Program-made: the position numbers and the translations under genes
Source of the DNA: Streptomyces ureilyticus
GTDB taxonomy: Bacteria > Actinomycetota > Actinomycetes > Streptomycetales > Streptomycetaceae
DNA: 64,000 nt
Direction of reading: 5' to 3'
NCBI RefSeq assembly: GCF_011045025.1
Contig: NZ_JAAKZX010000005.1
Span: forward strand, 1-64,000
The notes under the pieces: model-generated
The model's database searches: none
Told to the model about the DNA's origin: nothing
What the model saw: the letters and a program-made list of their open reading frames with translations, nothing else
In this document: one piece after another, positions 52,918 through 61,565 of the stretch
Numbering within the stretch: position 1 is the first letter of the stretch
Layout of the letters: each line of letters begins with the position of its first letter

Positions 52918-55754
52918 GGCACACGTCCTGTCCCGCCGGAGGGGGCGTATCGCTGTTCCGGCCGGGTTGTCGGTTCGGGTTGCGCGAGCGGACCGTCCAG
53001 CAGCCGCCGCAGCGGCTCCAGCGTCCGGTTCCAGTCCAGCCTCCGGGCCTGCTCGTACGCCTCGTCGCTGACCGACTGCCACTGTGCCTCATCGCTCAGG
53101 GCGCCGATGCGGGTGGCGAAGTCCTCCTCGGTGTAGGGCACCGATCCGCGCAGCAGGTCGAGGTGACGCCGCCAGGCCGGGACGAGGACGGGCAGCCCGT
53201 ACTCGAGGTACTGCATGTGCTTGGCCGAGAAGCCCTCTTCGCGGAGTGCGTCCCGGGTGCAGGTGATCAGCCCGAACTGGTAGTCGCGCAGCAGCTCGGG
53301 GGAGGCGTAGCCGCAGTAGTTGAGGCCCAGGGAAGGATCCGGGGGTGGCCCGCCGTACACATCGATGTACGGATACAGCCGGCTCAGCCGGGACAGCAGC
53401 GGGAGGTTGATGAACTGACCGCTGAGCGAACCGAGGTAGGCCACACGAGGTGGACGGGCGAACCGTGCCCGCTCGGCAGACGGTGTGCAACCCCAGTTGA
53501 GCTGGCGGAAGTTGTCGCCGCTGATGCCGTACCTCGCCTGCGCGTACCGGCCGTAGGTCTCCCAGGTGAACGACAAGTACTCCATCTCTTCCAGGAAATC
53601 CCTCTCCCAGCCGCGGAACTTTCTGTGCTGCCGCGCAGTAAGCCGGCCCTCGTGGAGTACCTCGTCGGCCCAGGGGGTCGGGCAGTCGTAGAAGGTGGCG
53701 GCGGACGTGGGGGTCGTCAGTACGCCCGCGTCGTAGGGCGTTACGCAGATGACGAGATCGAAGTCGTCCAGGGCCAGTTCGCTCCGGAGGATGCGACGGC
53801 GCAGCCGGTGGTCCGTCAGAAGCACGTAGTACGAGAGGTGGCGCCGTCCGAAGCCCCACCGCCGGGTGAGCACCTTGGAGGCGACCTCGTTCGCGTACAG
53901 CGCGAGCTTGGCCGGGCGCGCGGATCCCGGGAGCATCCGCCCGAGCGAGCCGCGGTCGGACGACGCCCGCGCGAGGCAGAGGGTGTCCACCAGGTGCACC
54001 TCGTAGCCGTGCTCCCGCAGAAACCGCTCGATGCCCAGGGGTCTGGCGCTGTTGGCGTACCCGTCGAGCTGAGCCACGATCAGGACGCGTCGAGGCGGCC
54101 CGTCGCCACGCCCCGGCGAGGTCCGTCCGGTCATGATGTCTCCTTCCTTCGTCGGCGTGGGCTCCGCCGGGGTGCGGGGGCCTTGGACGAGTTCGCGGCC
54201 GATGAACGGCCATGCCAGGGCAAGACCGGCGAGCACAGGGAGTCCGGCCAGCAGCAGCGGCAGCGCGCCGTGCCACCCCAGCCGCAGTACCAGGAAGTCG
54301 CCGAGGACGGCCGTGATCACAGCCAGCGCGGTGGCCGGCACCCACCGCTTCGGCAGGTGCTGTTCGCGCAGGTCGGCCAGTCTCCGGCACAGAACGACGA
54401 AGTACAGGGCGCCCGCCATGAGCCCGACGGAGGTGGCCAGGACGACGCCGACGACCCCGAACGCTATGGTCAGCGGCACCGTGAGCGCGAGGTTCACCGC
54501 TGTCGCGCACCAGGAGTAGCGCGTCTCGAGCCCCGGGCGCCCGATGGCCCGGACGAAGCAGGTGCGCATCCCGGTGAGGGCCACCTGTACGGCGTATCCG
54601 GCCAGCAGGACGGCGGCCACCGCTCCGCTGAGCGCCAGCTCGGGGCCCAGCCACACCTGGACCGCCAGGCCCGCCGCCGCCGTCGTCACGGCCCCGTACG
54701 TCAGCACGGCCGGCAGCCAGCGGAACTGCAGCGCGTGGAACTCCCTTACCGCGCCGGGGAGTTCACGCTCGGCGTAGACATGGGTCATCCTGGTCAGGAT
54801 CGGCGGGAAGGCGTACAGCGGCACGCTGCGCAGAGCGATCGCGGCCTGGTAGCCGGCGGCGAAGACGCCCACGTAGCGCACTGGCAGCAGCGCGGCGATC
54901 AGCACGGCGTCGACCTCTCCGTTGAGGAAGACGGTGAATCCCGACAACTGCATACGGGACGCGTAGCCGACGAACTCGCGGCGCTCGGCCGGCACGGGCA
55001 GCAGGGGGCGGCGGATGCGGATGTGCCGTGCCCCGGCCGCGAGGCCGCCGACCGTGACGAGCAGGTACCGGCCCGTGGTGAGCAGGACGAGCAGCGGAAG
55101 GTCAGGCCCACTGTCGATCACCGTGACCACGGCCACGGCATACACCAGACACGATCCGCCGCTGACGCCCGCGAGCGAGGCGAAGCGGGCATTCGCCTGC
55201 AGCAGCGCGATGGCGGAGTTGGCGGCCAGGGCCAGGGTGAGCAGCGGGCCGAGGGCCAGCAGCAACTGCTCTCCTTCTCCCGCGAGATGCGGCGGAATGT
55301 CGAGCGCGGCCACCACGACGGGGGCGAACAGCACGCTGAGCACGGTGACGAGCGCGCCCATCCCGAAGAAGACTGTCAGCGACCCGACGACCAGCCGGCC
55401 GGTGCCGTCGCGGTCGCCGCGGGCGCCGTGGTAGGCGTAGAAACGTGCCAGGGAGGCTCCCACGCCGCCGTCCAGCACCGCGAGGGTGGCCAGGAAGACC
55501 AGGATCAGTGACCACACGCCGAATCGCTCGAGTCCCAGGTGGCGGATCAGGTAGGGCGTCAGCGCCAGGTTGGTGAGCAGGGGCGCCACCTGCGCCAGCG
55601 CGCTGAAGCCCATGCCCGAGAAGAGACCCCGTGCTGGAGTGGCGGACGTGGTGCCGTGCGGGGCAGCCGGATCGGCGTGCCCTGCTCGGTGCGGCGTGGC
55701 GTCCGGGTCGGGAAGCCGCGGCACGTGGTGGCTGGGGCGCACTTCCTGCCTCAC
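52914..55754 (-). CDS. Wzx-like flippase fused in frame to a glycosyltransferase
   Basis: A single open frame of 946 codons. Residues about 48-525 form a polysaccharide flippase of the MATE/MOP type with about 12-14 helices (GMGFSALAQVAPLLTNLALT; GEVDAVLIAALLPVRYVGVF); it would flip lipid-linked repeat units. With no stop codon the frame continues through a short linker into a GT-B-like glycosyltransferase (MTGRTSP to the end; RVLIVAQLDGYANSARPLGIERFL, CVTPYDAGVL, PRVAYLGSLSGQFINLPLL, FSAKHMQYLEYGLPVLVPAW). The start GTG 55754 overlaps the LCP stop as GTGA. A strong internal ribosome site precedes ATG 54134, so a separate 406-residue glycosyltransferase may also, or instead, be made. Whether the fusion is biological or reflects a lost stop cannot be settled here. 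Confidence 0.85.
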   Translation of the reverse strand: MRQEVRPSHHVPRLPDPDATPHRAGHADPAAPHGTTSATPARGLFSGMGFSALAQVAPLLTNLALTPYLIRHLGLERFGVWSLILVFLATLAVLDGGVGASLARFYAYHGARGDRDGTGRLVVGSLTVFFGMGALVTVLSVLFAPVVVAALDIPPHLAGEGEQLLLALGPLLTLALAANSAIALLQANARFASLAGVSGGSCLVYAVAVVTVIDSGPDLPLLVLLTTGRYLLVTVGGLAAGARHIRIRRPLLPVPAERREFVGYASRMQLSGFTVFLNGEVDAVLIAALLPVRYVGVFAAGYQAAIALRSVPLYAFPPILTRMTHVYAERELPGAVREFHALQFRWLPAVLTYGAVTTAAAGLAVQVWLGPELALSGAVAAVLLAGYAVQVALTGMRTCFVRAIGRPGLETRYSWCATAVNLALTVPLTIAFGVVGVVLATSVGLMAGALYFVVLCRRLADLREQHLPKRWVPATALAVITAVLGDFLVLRLGWHGALPLLLAGLPVLAGLALAWPFIGRELVQGPRTPAEPTPTKEGDIMTGRTSPGRGDGPPRRVLIVAQLDGYANSARPLGIERFLREHGYEVHLVDTLCLARASSDRGSLGRMLPGSARPAKLALYANEVASKVLTRRWGFGRRHLSYYVLLTDHRLRRRILRSELALDDFDLVICVTPYDAGVLTTPTSAATFYDCPTPWADEVLHEGRLTARQHRKFRGWERDFLEEMEYLSFTWETYGRYAQARYGISGDNFRQLNWGCTPSAERARFARPPRVAYLGSLSGQFINLPLLSRLSRLYPYIDVYGGPPPDPSLGLNYCGYASPELLRDYQFGLITCTRDALREEGFSAKHMQYLEYGLPVLVPAWRRHLDLLRGSVPYTEEDFATRIGALSDEAQWQSVSDEAYEQARRLDWNRTLEPLRRLLDGPLAQPEPTTRPEQRYAPSGGTGRVP
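54132..54147 (-). promoter_or_regulatory. Internal ribosome binding site and start within the flippase-GT frame
   Basis: Minus-strand AAGGAG (54140-54145) lies five bases before ATG 54134-54132, at exactly the junction between the flippase and glycosyltransferase domains. It is as good as the ribosome sites of genuine genes in this operon and marks the expected start of a stand-alone glycosyltransferase. Confidence 0.65.
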
Positions 55755-56776
55755 TTCCCGTTGTCGGCGGACTGTTCTGTCGCCATGCGCCGGCACAGAG
55801 TCCGCAGCGCGCTTCGGTCGAGGATCAGGGCGTACTGGCCGTCGATCATCTCCGACCGGACGATCGGCGCGGTGGTGAAGGAGGCGTCCGCGGCGTTCAG
55901 GTTGCGCAGGCCGACGACGAGGTTGCGCAGGTCGGCGTTGGACATGTGGTCGTCCACGCTCACGGTGTCGGTGAGGGCGTCGAGCATCCGGGCGACCCCC
56001 AGCGGGTCGGTGAGGCCCACGTCTTCGCGCATCTCGCCGACCAGGCTCCGCATGAACTGCTGCTGCCGCTTGATCCGGTCCAACTCGGCGCCGGGCAGAC
56101 CGTGGCGCTGCCGGACGTAGGCGAGCGCCTCCTCGCCGTTCATCGTGTGGGTGCCCGCCGTGAAGTGCTTTTGCTGCTCGGAGTCGTAGGAGTTCTCCCG
56201 CACAGTGATCGGCACGCCGCCGACCGCGTCGGTGAGCCCCATGAAGCCGTGCCAGTCGATGACGGCGAAATGATCGACCCGCACATCGGTGAGCCGTTCG
56301 ACCGTCTGGACGAGGAGAGCGGGGCCGCCCCGGGAGAACGCGGCGTTGACCTTCGCCTGTCCGTGGCCCGGGATGGGCACCCAGCTGTCCCGCGGTATCG
56401 ACACGGTGTACGCCGCGTCCTCGCCGGGGGCGAGGTGCACCAGCATCAGTGTGTCGCTGCGCTGGGCGCCGACCTTCCACACAGGGGCCTCGGCGTCGTC
56501 TCCGGTGGTCGGCTTCTGGGAGCGGCTGTCGACACCCGCCAGCAGGAAGGTGGTCCCCTCACTGGGCTCGGGCCGCGGGCCGTCCGGGAAGGCGTGGGGT
56601 ATCCGGGTGACCTGGTCGCCGTAGTGGTCGGTTGCCCACCACAGGCCGCCGCCCCCCAGCCCGAGCACGGCGAGCAGGACGACCACGAGACCGGCCAGCA
56701 GGCGGTTGCGCAGACGGTGACGGGGCCGGACGTTCTTTCTCGGCGTCCAGTGCGGCCACTCGTGGCGCGTGGACAT
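55751..56776 (-). CDS. LytR-CpsA-Psr (LCP) family protein
   Basis: A 341-residue membrane-anchored enzyme. One N-terminal helix (LLAGLVVVLLAVLGLGGGGLW) is followed by an external LCP domain with TTFLLAGVDSR, QRSDTLMLVHLAP, VSIPRDSWVPIPG, KVNAAFSRGG, FAVIDWHGFMGLTDAVGGVPI and EALAYVRQRHGLPGAELDRIKRQQ-type sequence near residues 220-245. LCP proteins transfer undecaprenyl-linked polymers to peptidoglycan or other acceptors, so this is the likely anchoring step for the polysaccharide. The start overlaps the DegT stop (TGATG) and its stop overlaps the flippase start (GTGA). Confidence 0.94.
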   Translation of the reverse strand: MSTRHEWPHWTPRKNVRPRHRLRNRLLAGLVVVLLAVLGLGGGGLWWATDHYGDQVTRIPHAFPDGPRPEPSEGTTFLLAGVDSRSQKPTTGDDAEAPVWKVGAQRSDTLMLVHLAPGEDAAYTVSIPRDSWVPIPGHGQAKVNAAFSRGGPALLVQTVERLTDVRVDHFAVIDWHGFMGLTDAVGGVPITVRENSYDSEQQKHFTAGTHTMNGEEALAYVRQRHGLPGAELDRIKRQQQFMRSLVGEMREDVGLTDPLGVARMLDALTDTVSVDDHMSNADLRNLVVGLRNLNAADASFTTAPIVRSEMIDGQYALILDRSALRTLCRRMATEQSADNGK

Positions 56777-58701
56777 CAGAAGTCGTCCAGGTGTGGATCA
56801 GCCAGGCGGGCGTGCATCTGGCGAGCCAGCGGGAACGTCGGGAACCCCGCGAGGAGTTCGGCAAGGACTCGGCGGACGTCAGCCGTGTCGTTGCGTTCCA
56901 TCTCCAGAAGCAGGTCGATGGCCTCCTCGACGGTCATGGGGAGCACGGTGCCGTCCGAGATCACCCCGTCGTCGGTGTGCGGGGCCTCACCGTGGAGCTC
57001 GAGCTGAAGCCGGCGGAGGGCGCGCGCGTCCATGGAACGCATGGCGCCAGACCGCATGTCGCGGAGGAGCGCGGCGATGAACGACGGCTGGTGCCGCGAG
57101 CCTGCGCCCTCGGCCTCCGCGGCGCGCGCCATCCGCCGGAAGCAGTCCGCAACGGGGCCGGGGCCGGCCACGACCACCGCCTCGACCCGGTGCGCGGACA
57201 CGTCCGCCCGGCTGCCGACGAGCAGGCCGAATGCGGACACGTCCGCCCACGTGCCGACGAGCCGGCCGAATGCGGGCAGGGCCCCATTGACGCCGTCCCG
57301 GCGCTGGGCCGGATCGTCGTGCGGGACGCCCACGACGTCGAGCCCGGCTTGCGGGGTGGGCGCCGGGTCACGTGCGAGCGCCTGCCCGGGCGCGGCGCCG
57401 CCGGTGGCAGGCATGCGCAGCCCGGTTCGCCGTCGCGTCCGAGGAGCGGGACGCCGTGCACCGAGTCGGGCCAGTTCCCCGCAGACGCGGTCGAGGGCCC
57501 GCTCCCTGAGGTGCGGGTACAGAGGCAAGGACAGCAGTTGCGGGAAGAGCGTGTCCGCACCCGGCAGGCCACCTGCCGGTATGAGCGCGGCCCGCTGAAA
57601 GTACGGCATGTGGTGCAGCGGAATGAAGTGGACCGAGGTGCCGATACCGCGCTCCGCCAGCCGCTCGATCAGTTCGTCACGGTCCGTTCCGTACTCCCGG
57701 AGCACACGCACCACGCAGAGGTGACGGGCGTGCACCCCAGCAGCGGCGGGCTCCAGTCGGGCTAGTCCGGGCACGGTCCCAAGCGCCGCCTCGTACCGCT
57801 CGGCCAGGGCCTGCCGCCGCCGCTGCCAGTCCTCGAGGTGCCGGAGCTGAGCCCGCCCGACGGCGGCCTGCACGTCGGTCATGTTGGCCTTGAGACCGGC
57901 CTCCTCGACGGTGTACCGCCAGCTGCCTCCGGGCAGGCGCCGCCAGGCGTCGGCGGACATGCCGTGCAGTCGGCCGCGCCGGATCAGTCCGGCGAGTTCG
58001 GCGTCGTCGGTGGTGACCATGCCGCCCTCGCCGATGGGCAGGTTCTTGGTGGCGTAGAAGCTGAAGCACGTGGCCCGCGACAAGCTGCCCACCGGCTGGT
58101 CGCCCACCGTCGTGCCCACGGCGTGCGCGGCGTCCTCGATCACGTGCGTCAGGGGCAGGTGCGCGGCTTCGGCCAGCTCTGCGAGCGGGGCCGGCGACCC
58201 GGCGTAGTGCATGACCATCATCGCGTGCGGGCAGCCGGACGCCCGGGCCGCGCGCGCCACCGTGGCCGGCGTCGGCATCCCGGTGCGCGGGTCGACGTCG
58301 ACGAGCACGGGCCGCAGACCGGCGTGCAGCACGGCATGGGCCGCGCCGCAGAAGGTCACGGCTGGGACCAGGACCCTGCCCCCGGCGGGCAGCCGCAGCG
58401 CCCGCAGCGCCAGTTCGAGGCCCGCCGTGCAGGAGCTGACCGCTACCGCGTGGGAGGCCGAGACGTGCTCCGCGAAGTCATGCTCGAAGCGTTCCGTCTC
58501 GGGTCCGGTGGTCACCCATCCCGAGGCGAGCACCCGATCTGCCGCCCGGCGGGCCTCCGGACTTATCCGGGTGACGGCGAAGGGCACGCCCTCACCCACG
58601 GGTTCCGGTGTGCGTGCTTCGACGCGCGAGGCGCTGTCGGAGGCCGGGAGTCGGCCGCGGTCGGCCGGTCGCTGCCGGGGCCGCAGCTTGTGAACTGTCA
58701 T
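56776..58701 (-). CDS. DegT/DnrJ/EryC1/StrS aminotransferase with C-terminal extension
   Basis: A 641-residue protein. Residues about 38-430 are a PLP-dependent sugar aminotransferase: WVTTGPETERFEHDFAEHV, AVSSCTAGLELALRAL, VLVPAVTFCGAAHAVL, HVIEDAAHAVG, the PLP lysine in CFSFYATKNLPIGEGGM, GLKANMTDVQAAVGRAQL and GIGTSVHFIPLHHMPYF. It would aminate a keto-sugar nucleotide. Members are usually 370-420 residues; the remaining 200 residues are unrelated to anything I recognise. They include a tandemly duplicated 13-residue segment and an acidic helical end (TVEEAIDLLLEMERNDTADVRRVL). It is the first gene of the long minus-strand operon and is divergent from the TetR gene. Confidence 0.9.
   Translation of the reverse strand: MTVHKLRPRQRPADRGRLPASDSASRVEARTPEPVGEGVPFAVTRISPEARRAADRVLASGWVTTGPETERFEHDFAEHVSASHAVAVSSCTAGLELALRALRLPAGGRVLVPAVTFCGAAHAVLHAGLRPVLVDVDPRTGMPTPATVARAARASGCPHAMMVMHYAGSPAPLAELAEAAHLPLTHVIEDAAHAVGTTVGDQPVGSLSRATCFSFYATKNLPIGEGGMVTTDDAELAGLIRRGRLHGMSADAWRRLPGGSWRYTVEEAGLKANMTDVQAAVGRAQLRHLEDWQRRRQALAERYEAALGTVPGLARLEPAAAGVHARHLCVVRVLREYGTDRDELIERLAERGIGTSVHFIPLHHMPYFQRAALIPAGGLPGADTLFPQLLSLPLYPHLRERALDRVCGELARLGARRPAPRTRRRTGLRMPATGGAAPGQALARDPAPTPQAGLDVVGVPHDDPAQRRDGVNGALPAFGRLVGTWADVSAFGLLVGSRADVSAHRVEAVVVAGPGPVADCFRRMARAAEAEGAGSRHQPSFIAALLRDMRSGAMRSMDARALRRLQLELHGEAPHTDDGVISDGTVLPMTVEEAIDLLLEMERNDTADVRRVLAELLAGFPTFPLARQMHARLADPHLDDF
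57195..57272 (-). repeat. Tandem 39-bp duplication in the aminotransferase extension
   Basis: Units 57195-57233 and 57234-57272 are near-identical and in frame; each encodes a 13-residue segment of the form FG[RL]LVG[TS][WR]ADVSA. It lies in the unexplained C-terminal extension, which suggests recent expansion under weak constraint. Confidence 0.85.
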
Positions 58702-58725
58702 GAGGCACTCCCCTGTGCCGGCTTT

Positions 58726-58767
58726 CCTCGGGAAGTCCCGTCGGGACCTCGGGAAGTCCCCTCGGGA
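58726..58767. repeat. Tandem 21-bp repeat in the leader of the aminotransferase operon
   Basis: Two 21-bp units (58726-58746 and 58747-58767) differ at a single base; each contains a GGGA...TCCC dyad. They lie between operator site D and the start of the DegT gene, so they would be in the 5' untranslated leader and could form mRNA structure. Confidence 0.75.
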
Positions 58768-58801
58768 ACGAGGTGGTGCCTGCTATGCGTCGGCATATCC
58801 G

Positions 58802-58824
58802 ACGTATATTTACGACGTATACGT
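58802..58824 (+). promoter_or_regulatory. Candidate operator site D, best copy
   Basis: Inverted arms ACGTATA (58802-58808) and TATACGT (58818-58824) flank TTTACGACG; the shared core is TTTACGACGTATA (58809-58821). It lies between the divergent DegT operon (start 58701) and the TetR gene (start 58900), the usual place for an autoregulated TetR operator. Confidence 0.72.
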
Positions 58825-58899
58825 ACAGATTGCCCCGGTCAGTGCGTAGAGTCAACAGGAGTACGACCGCCACTCGGCCTGACCCTCTGGAGGCAACAC

Positions 58900-59646
58900 A
58901 TGGCCAAAGAGCCGGCCGCAGCACGGCAGAGGAACTCGGGAGGCGGTCCGGCGCGTCGCGCCAGCGACCGCGGCCACTACGGTCGGCTGAGCCGGGAACG
59001 CGTGCTGGCCGCCGCCCTGGAACTGGTCGACCGCGAAGGGCTCTCGACGTTGAGCATGCGCCGCCTCGGCGCCGAACTCGGCGTGGAGGCGATGGCGCTC
59101 TACCGGTACGCGGCGAGCAAGGACGCCCTGCTGGACGGTCTGGTCGAGGCCCTGTACCTCGAACTGGAGGAACGGCTGGCCGCCGAGCCCGAGTCTTCCA
59201 GAACCGCTCAGGCGCCTGCCTGGCGCACCAGACTCCATCGCGTCGCACGGACGATGTACGACGTCTGCCTCGCCCATCCCCAGGCGGTTCCGCTGCTCGC
59301 CACGCGCATGCTGGCTGTTCCGCTCGCGCGGCGACCGGCGGCCGTCCTCGCGGATCACGAGCGTGTGCTCGCCCTGCTGATGGAGGCCGGGTTCGACGCG
59401 GCCACCGCCTCCGCCGTCTTCCGCGCCTTCACCGCCTGGCTGCTGGGTTACGTGTCCGTGGAGCTGCAGCCCATGGTGGACAACCCCGACGAACCCGACC
59501 CCGGTTTCCGTCTCGGGCTGCACCGCCTGTCGGCGCAGGAACTGCCGACGCTACGGGAGACCGCCGCCTCACTCGCCGAGCAGAGCGGGCCCGAAGGCCT
59601 GGCGGCCGGGTTGGACGCCCTGCTCGACCGGTTCGCTCGGGAGTAG
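58900..59646 (+). CDS. TetR family transcriptional regulator
   Basis: A 248-residue regulator. The N-terminal helix-turn-helix is clear (RERVLAAALELVDREGLSTLSMRRLGAELGVEAMALYRYAASKDALLDGL), followed by an all-helical ligand-binding domain of the TetR_C type (HPQAVPLLATRML, AFTAWLLGYVSVELQ). ATG 58900 has GGAGG six bases upstream. It is divergent from the exopolysaccharide operon starting with DegT, with operator site D between them; four further copies of the same motif precede the other transcription units of the cluster. I infer that it is the cluster regulator. Its ligand is unknown; a nucleotide sugar or lipid-linked intermediate would be logical. Confidence 0.92.
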   Translation: MAKEPAAARQRNSGGGPARRASDRGHYGRLSRERVLAAALELVDREGLSTLSMRRLGAELGVEAMALYRYAASKDALLDGLVEALYLELEERLAAEPESSRTAQAPAWRTRLHRVARTMYDVCLAHPQAVPLLATRMLAVPLARRPAAVLADHERVLALLMEAGFDAATASAVFRAFTAWLLGYVSVELQPMVDNPDEPDPGFRLGLHRLSAQELPTLRETAASLAEQSGPEGLAAGLDALLDRFARE

Positions 59647-59670
59647 GCGGGAACAGGCGGAACCGGACCG

Positions 59671-60480
59671 TCAGGTGTGCCGTCGCAGCATCTCGCTGAA
59701 GGGAGTGACGGGGCGGTCCAGGGGTTCGCCGTCCATCGTGATGTCGACCGCTTCGTTGAAGAAGGCGAGCCGGTCCTTGATCAGGGCCACGGCGGGCAGC
59801 GGCTCCTGGTAGCTCCAGACGATGTTGGACGGCACGTTCCCCTCGCCCCGCCAGGACCAGTACCGGGCCGTGCCCTTGTAGGGGCATCCGGTGCTGTGAG
59901 CGGTGGCTTCGAACAGGTCGAGGCGGACGTCCTCGCGGGGGATGTAGTAGCGGGTCGGCAGGCTGGTCTCGAAAAGCAGCACCGGGCGGTGGGTGTCGGC
60001 GACCAGCGTGCCGCCGATCTCGACACGGACATGGCGACTGCTGGGCAGGGCGTCGACGCGTTTGTGCGGGTCGCGGGGGTGGATGAAGATCTCTTCCTCC
60101 TCCTCGTACCAGTGGTCGAGCCCCCAGCCGGTGCGCCGGAACCACTCGAAGGCGATATGGCCGGCCAGATCGTCTGCGGGGAACGTCCAGGCCGCGTTCT
60201 CCAGCAGCTCGCCGGCGATCACCAGGTCGTAGAAGATCCGCGATCCGGTGTGCCGGCCCCTGGGCGGATTCTCGGCCGGGCGGAGGAGGTCCGTGCGGAC
60301 CTCCTCGCGCGGGAAGGCGTAGAGCGGCACGGGGAAGTCGGGCTCCCAGACGAGGACCGGGTGGCGGCTGTCGACGACGGTGACGTCGCCCTTTTGGCCG
60401 CGCACCCAGCGTTCACTGGGTTCCCACAGGAGGCCTTCCGGGGTGGCGCGAATGGACCGTGCGCCGGGGTGCGCGGTCAT
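59671..60480 (-). CDS. Tandem DUF427 domain protein
   Basis: A 269-residue protein with two copies of the DUF427 beta-barrel-like domain. The first half contains VVDSRHPVLVWEPDFPVPLYAFPREEV and the second VADTHRPVLLFETSLPTRYYIPREDV; each is followed by a DL segment, and the second has CPYKGTARYWSW. This double form is common in actinobacteria and its biochemical function is not established. No membrane or signal sequence is visible. It is convergent with the TetR gene (24 bases apart) and is probably not part of the polysaccharide cluster. Confidence 0.92.
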   Translation of the reverse strand: MTAHPGARSIRATPEGLLWEPSERWVRGQKGDVTVVDSRHPVLVWEPDFPVPLYAFPREEVRTDLLRPAENPPRGRHTGSRIFYDLVIAGELLENAAWTFPADDLAGHIAFEWFRRTGWGLDHWYEEEEEIFIHPRDPHKRVDALPSSRHVRVEIGGTLVADTHRPVLLFETSLPTRYYIPREDVRLDLFEATAHSTGCPYKGTARYWSWRGEGNVPSNIVWSYQEPLPAVALIKDRLAFFNEAVDITMDGEPLDRPVTPFSEMLRRHT

Positions 60481-60539
60481 GACCCCTCTTTCTCCCCAGG
60501 GCTCGCGGGCGGCCGGTCGAGTGGCTGATGGCGGCCGAT

Positions 60540-61523
60540 TCAGTATGCCGCGTCCAGCCGGGCCCGCTGCTCCGGTGTCAGTTCCAGATCGACGGCGGCC
60601 AGGTTCTCCTCCAGTTGCACCACCGACGAGGCCCCGACGAGCGGGATAACCGGAAGCTCACCGCCCAGCAGCCAGGCGAGGACCACCTGGTTGACGGTCG
60701 CGCCGGTCTCGCGGGCGACTTCTTGCAGGGCAGTGAACCGGGCGGGGGTGCCCGGGTGGTCGTAGTCCGGCTGGAGCCTGTCCGGGCGGACGTAGGCGCC
60801 CTTCAGCAGGGGTGAGTAGGCGACCAGGGTCAGGTGGGGCTCGGCCTGCAGGTAGCCGAGCATGTCGGGGCCAACCGCGCCGAGGCTGCCGTCAGGGAAG
60901 AGGCCGCTGGGTAGGTCGGTCCGGGGCCGCAGGTAGCTGTGCTCGTACTGGAGCACCTCGTAGCCGGGGAGCCCTGCCGCGGTGGCCAGGGTGCGGGCGC
61001 GGTCCACGCGCCAGGTGGCCTGGTTGCTTACGCCGAGGAGGCCGACCGTGCCCTCTGCGACAAGGGCCGCGAAGCCGTCGACGGTCTCCTGCTGGGGCAC
61101 AGTCGGATCGTCGATGTGGGCGTACAGCAGGTCCAGCTTCGCCACGCCGAGACGCTCGCGGCTGCGCTCGGCGGACTCGCGGATCACCTTCGCCGACAGG
61201 CCCTCCGGGTTGTCGACGTAGCTGGTGCCGGGAGCGAGCGGGCGGGCGCCGAGCTTGGTGGCGATGACGATCTCGTCGCCGATGCCGCGGCTGCGCCGCC
61301 AGCGGCCGAGCAGTTCCTCGCTCTGGCCGCCCTGGCCGCCGTCCTCCCAGAAGGCGTAGTTGTCGGACGTGTCGATGAAGGTGCCGCCGGCCTCGACATA
61401 GCGGTCGAGGAGGGCGAAGGAGGTCTTCTCGTCCGTCCGCGAGCCGAAGAGCATCGCGCCGAGCGCGAACACGCTCACCTCACGGCGGGTGGCCGGGTCG
61501 GTGCCGATCGTGCGGTACTTCAC
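60540..61523 (-). CDS. Aldo/keto reductase
   Basis: A 327-residue NADPH-dependent oxidoreductase with the TIM-barrel family pattern: FIDTSDNYAFW (catalytic Asp and Tyr), VIATKLGARP (catalytic Lys), LDLLYAHIDDP (His), LGVSNQATWRV, LVAYSPLLKGAYV and the C-terminal PLVGASSVVQLEENLAA cofactor site. The usual GxGT-type substrate segment is replaced by a longer loop, as in AKR11/AKR13-like enzymes; substrate unknown. The start is GTG 61523 with GGAGGA upstream. A MerR-type promoter with 19-bp spacing lies just upstream, suggesting stress or drug induction. Confidence 0.93.
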   Translation of the reverse strand: MKYRTIGTDPATRREVSVFALGAMLFGSRTDEKTSFALLDRYVEAGGTFIDTSDNYAFWEDGGQGGQSEELLGRWRRSRGIGDEIVIATKLGARPLAPGTSYVDNPEGLSAKVIRESAERSRERLGVAKLDLLYAHIDDPTVPQQETVDGFAALVAEGTVGLLGVSNQATWRVDRARTLATAAGLPGYEVLQYEHSYLRPRTDLPSGLFPDGSLGAVGPDMLGYLQAEPHLTLVAYSPLLKGAYVRPDRLQPDYDHPGTPARFTALQEVARETGATVNQVVLAWLLGGELPVIPLVGASSVVQLEENLAAVDLELTPEQRARLDAAY

Positions 61524-61565
61524 GGTGGTTCCTCCCGTTCGGCCGGTGGGTCCGGCTCAAACGGG

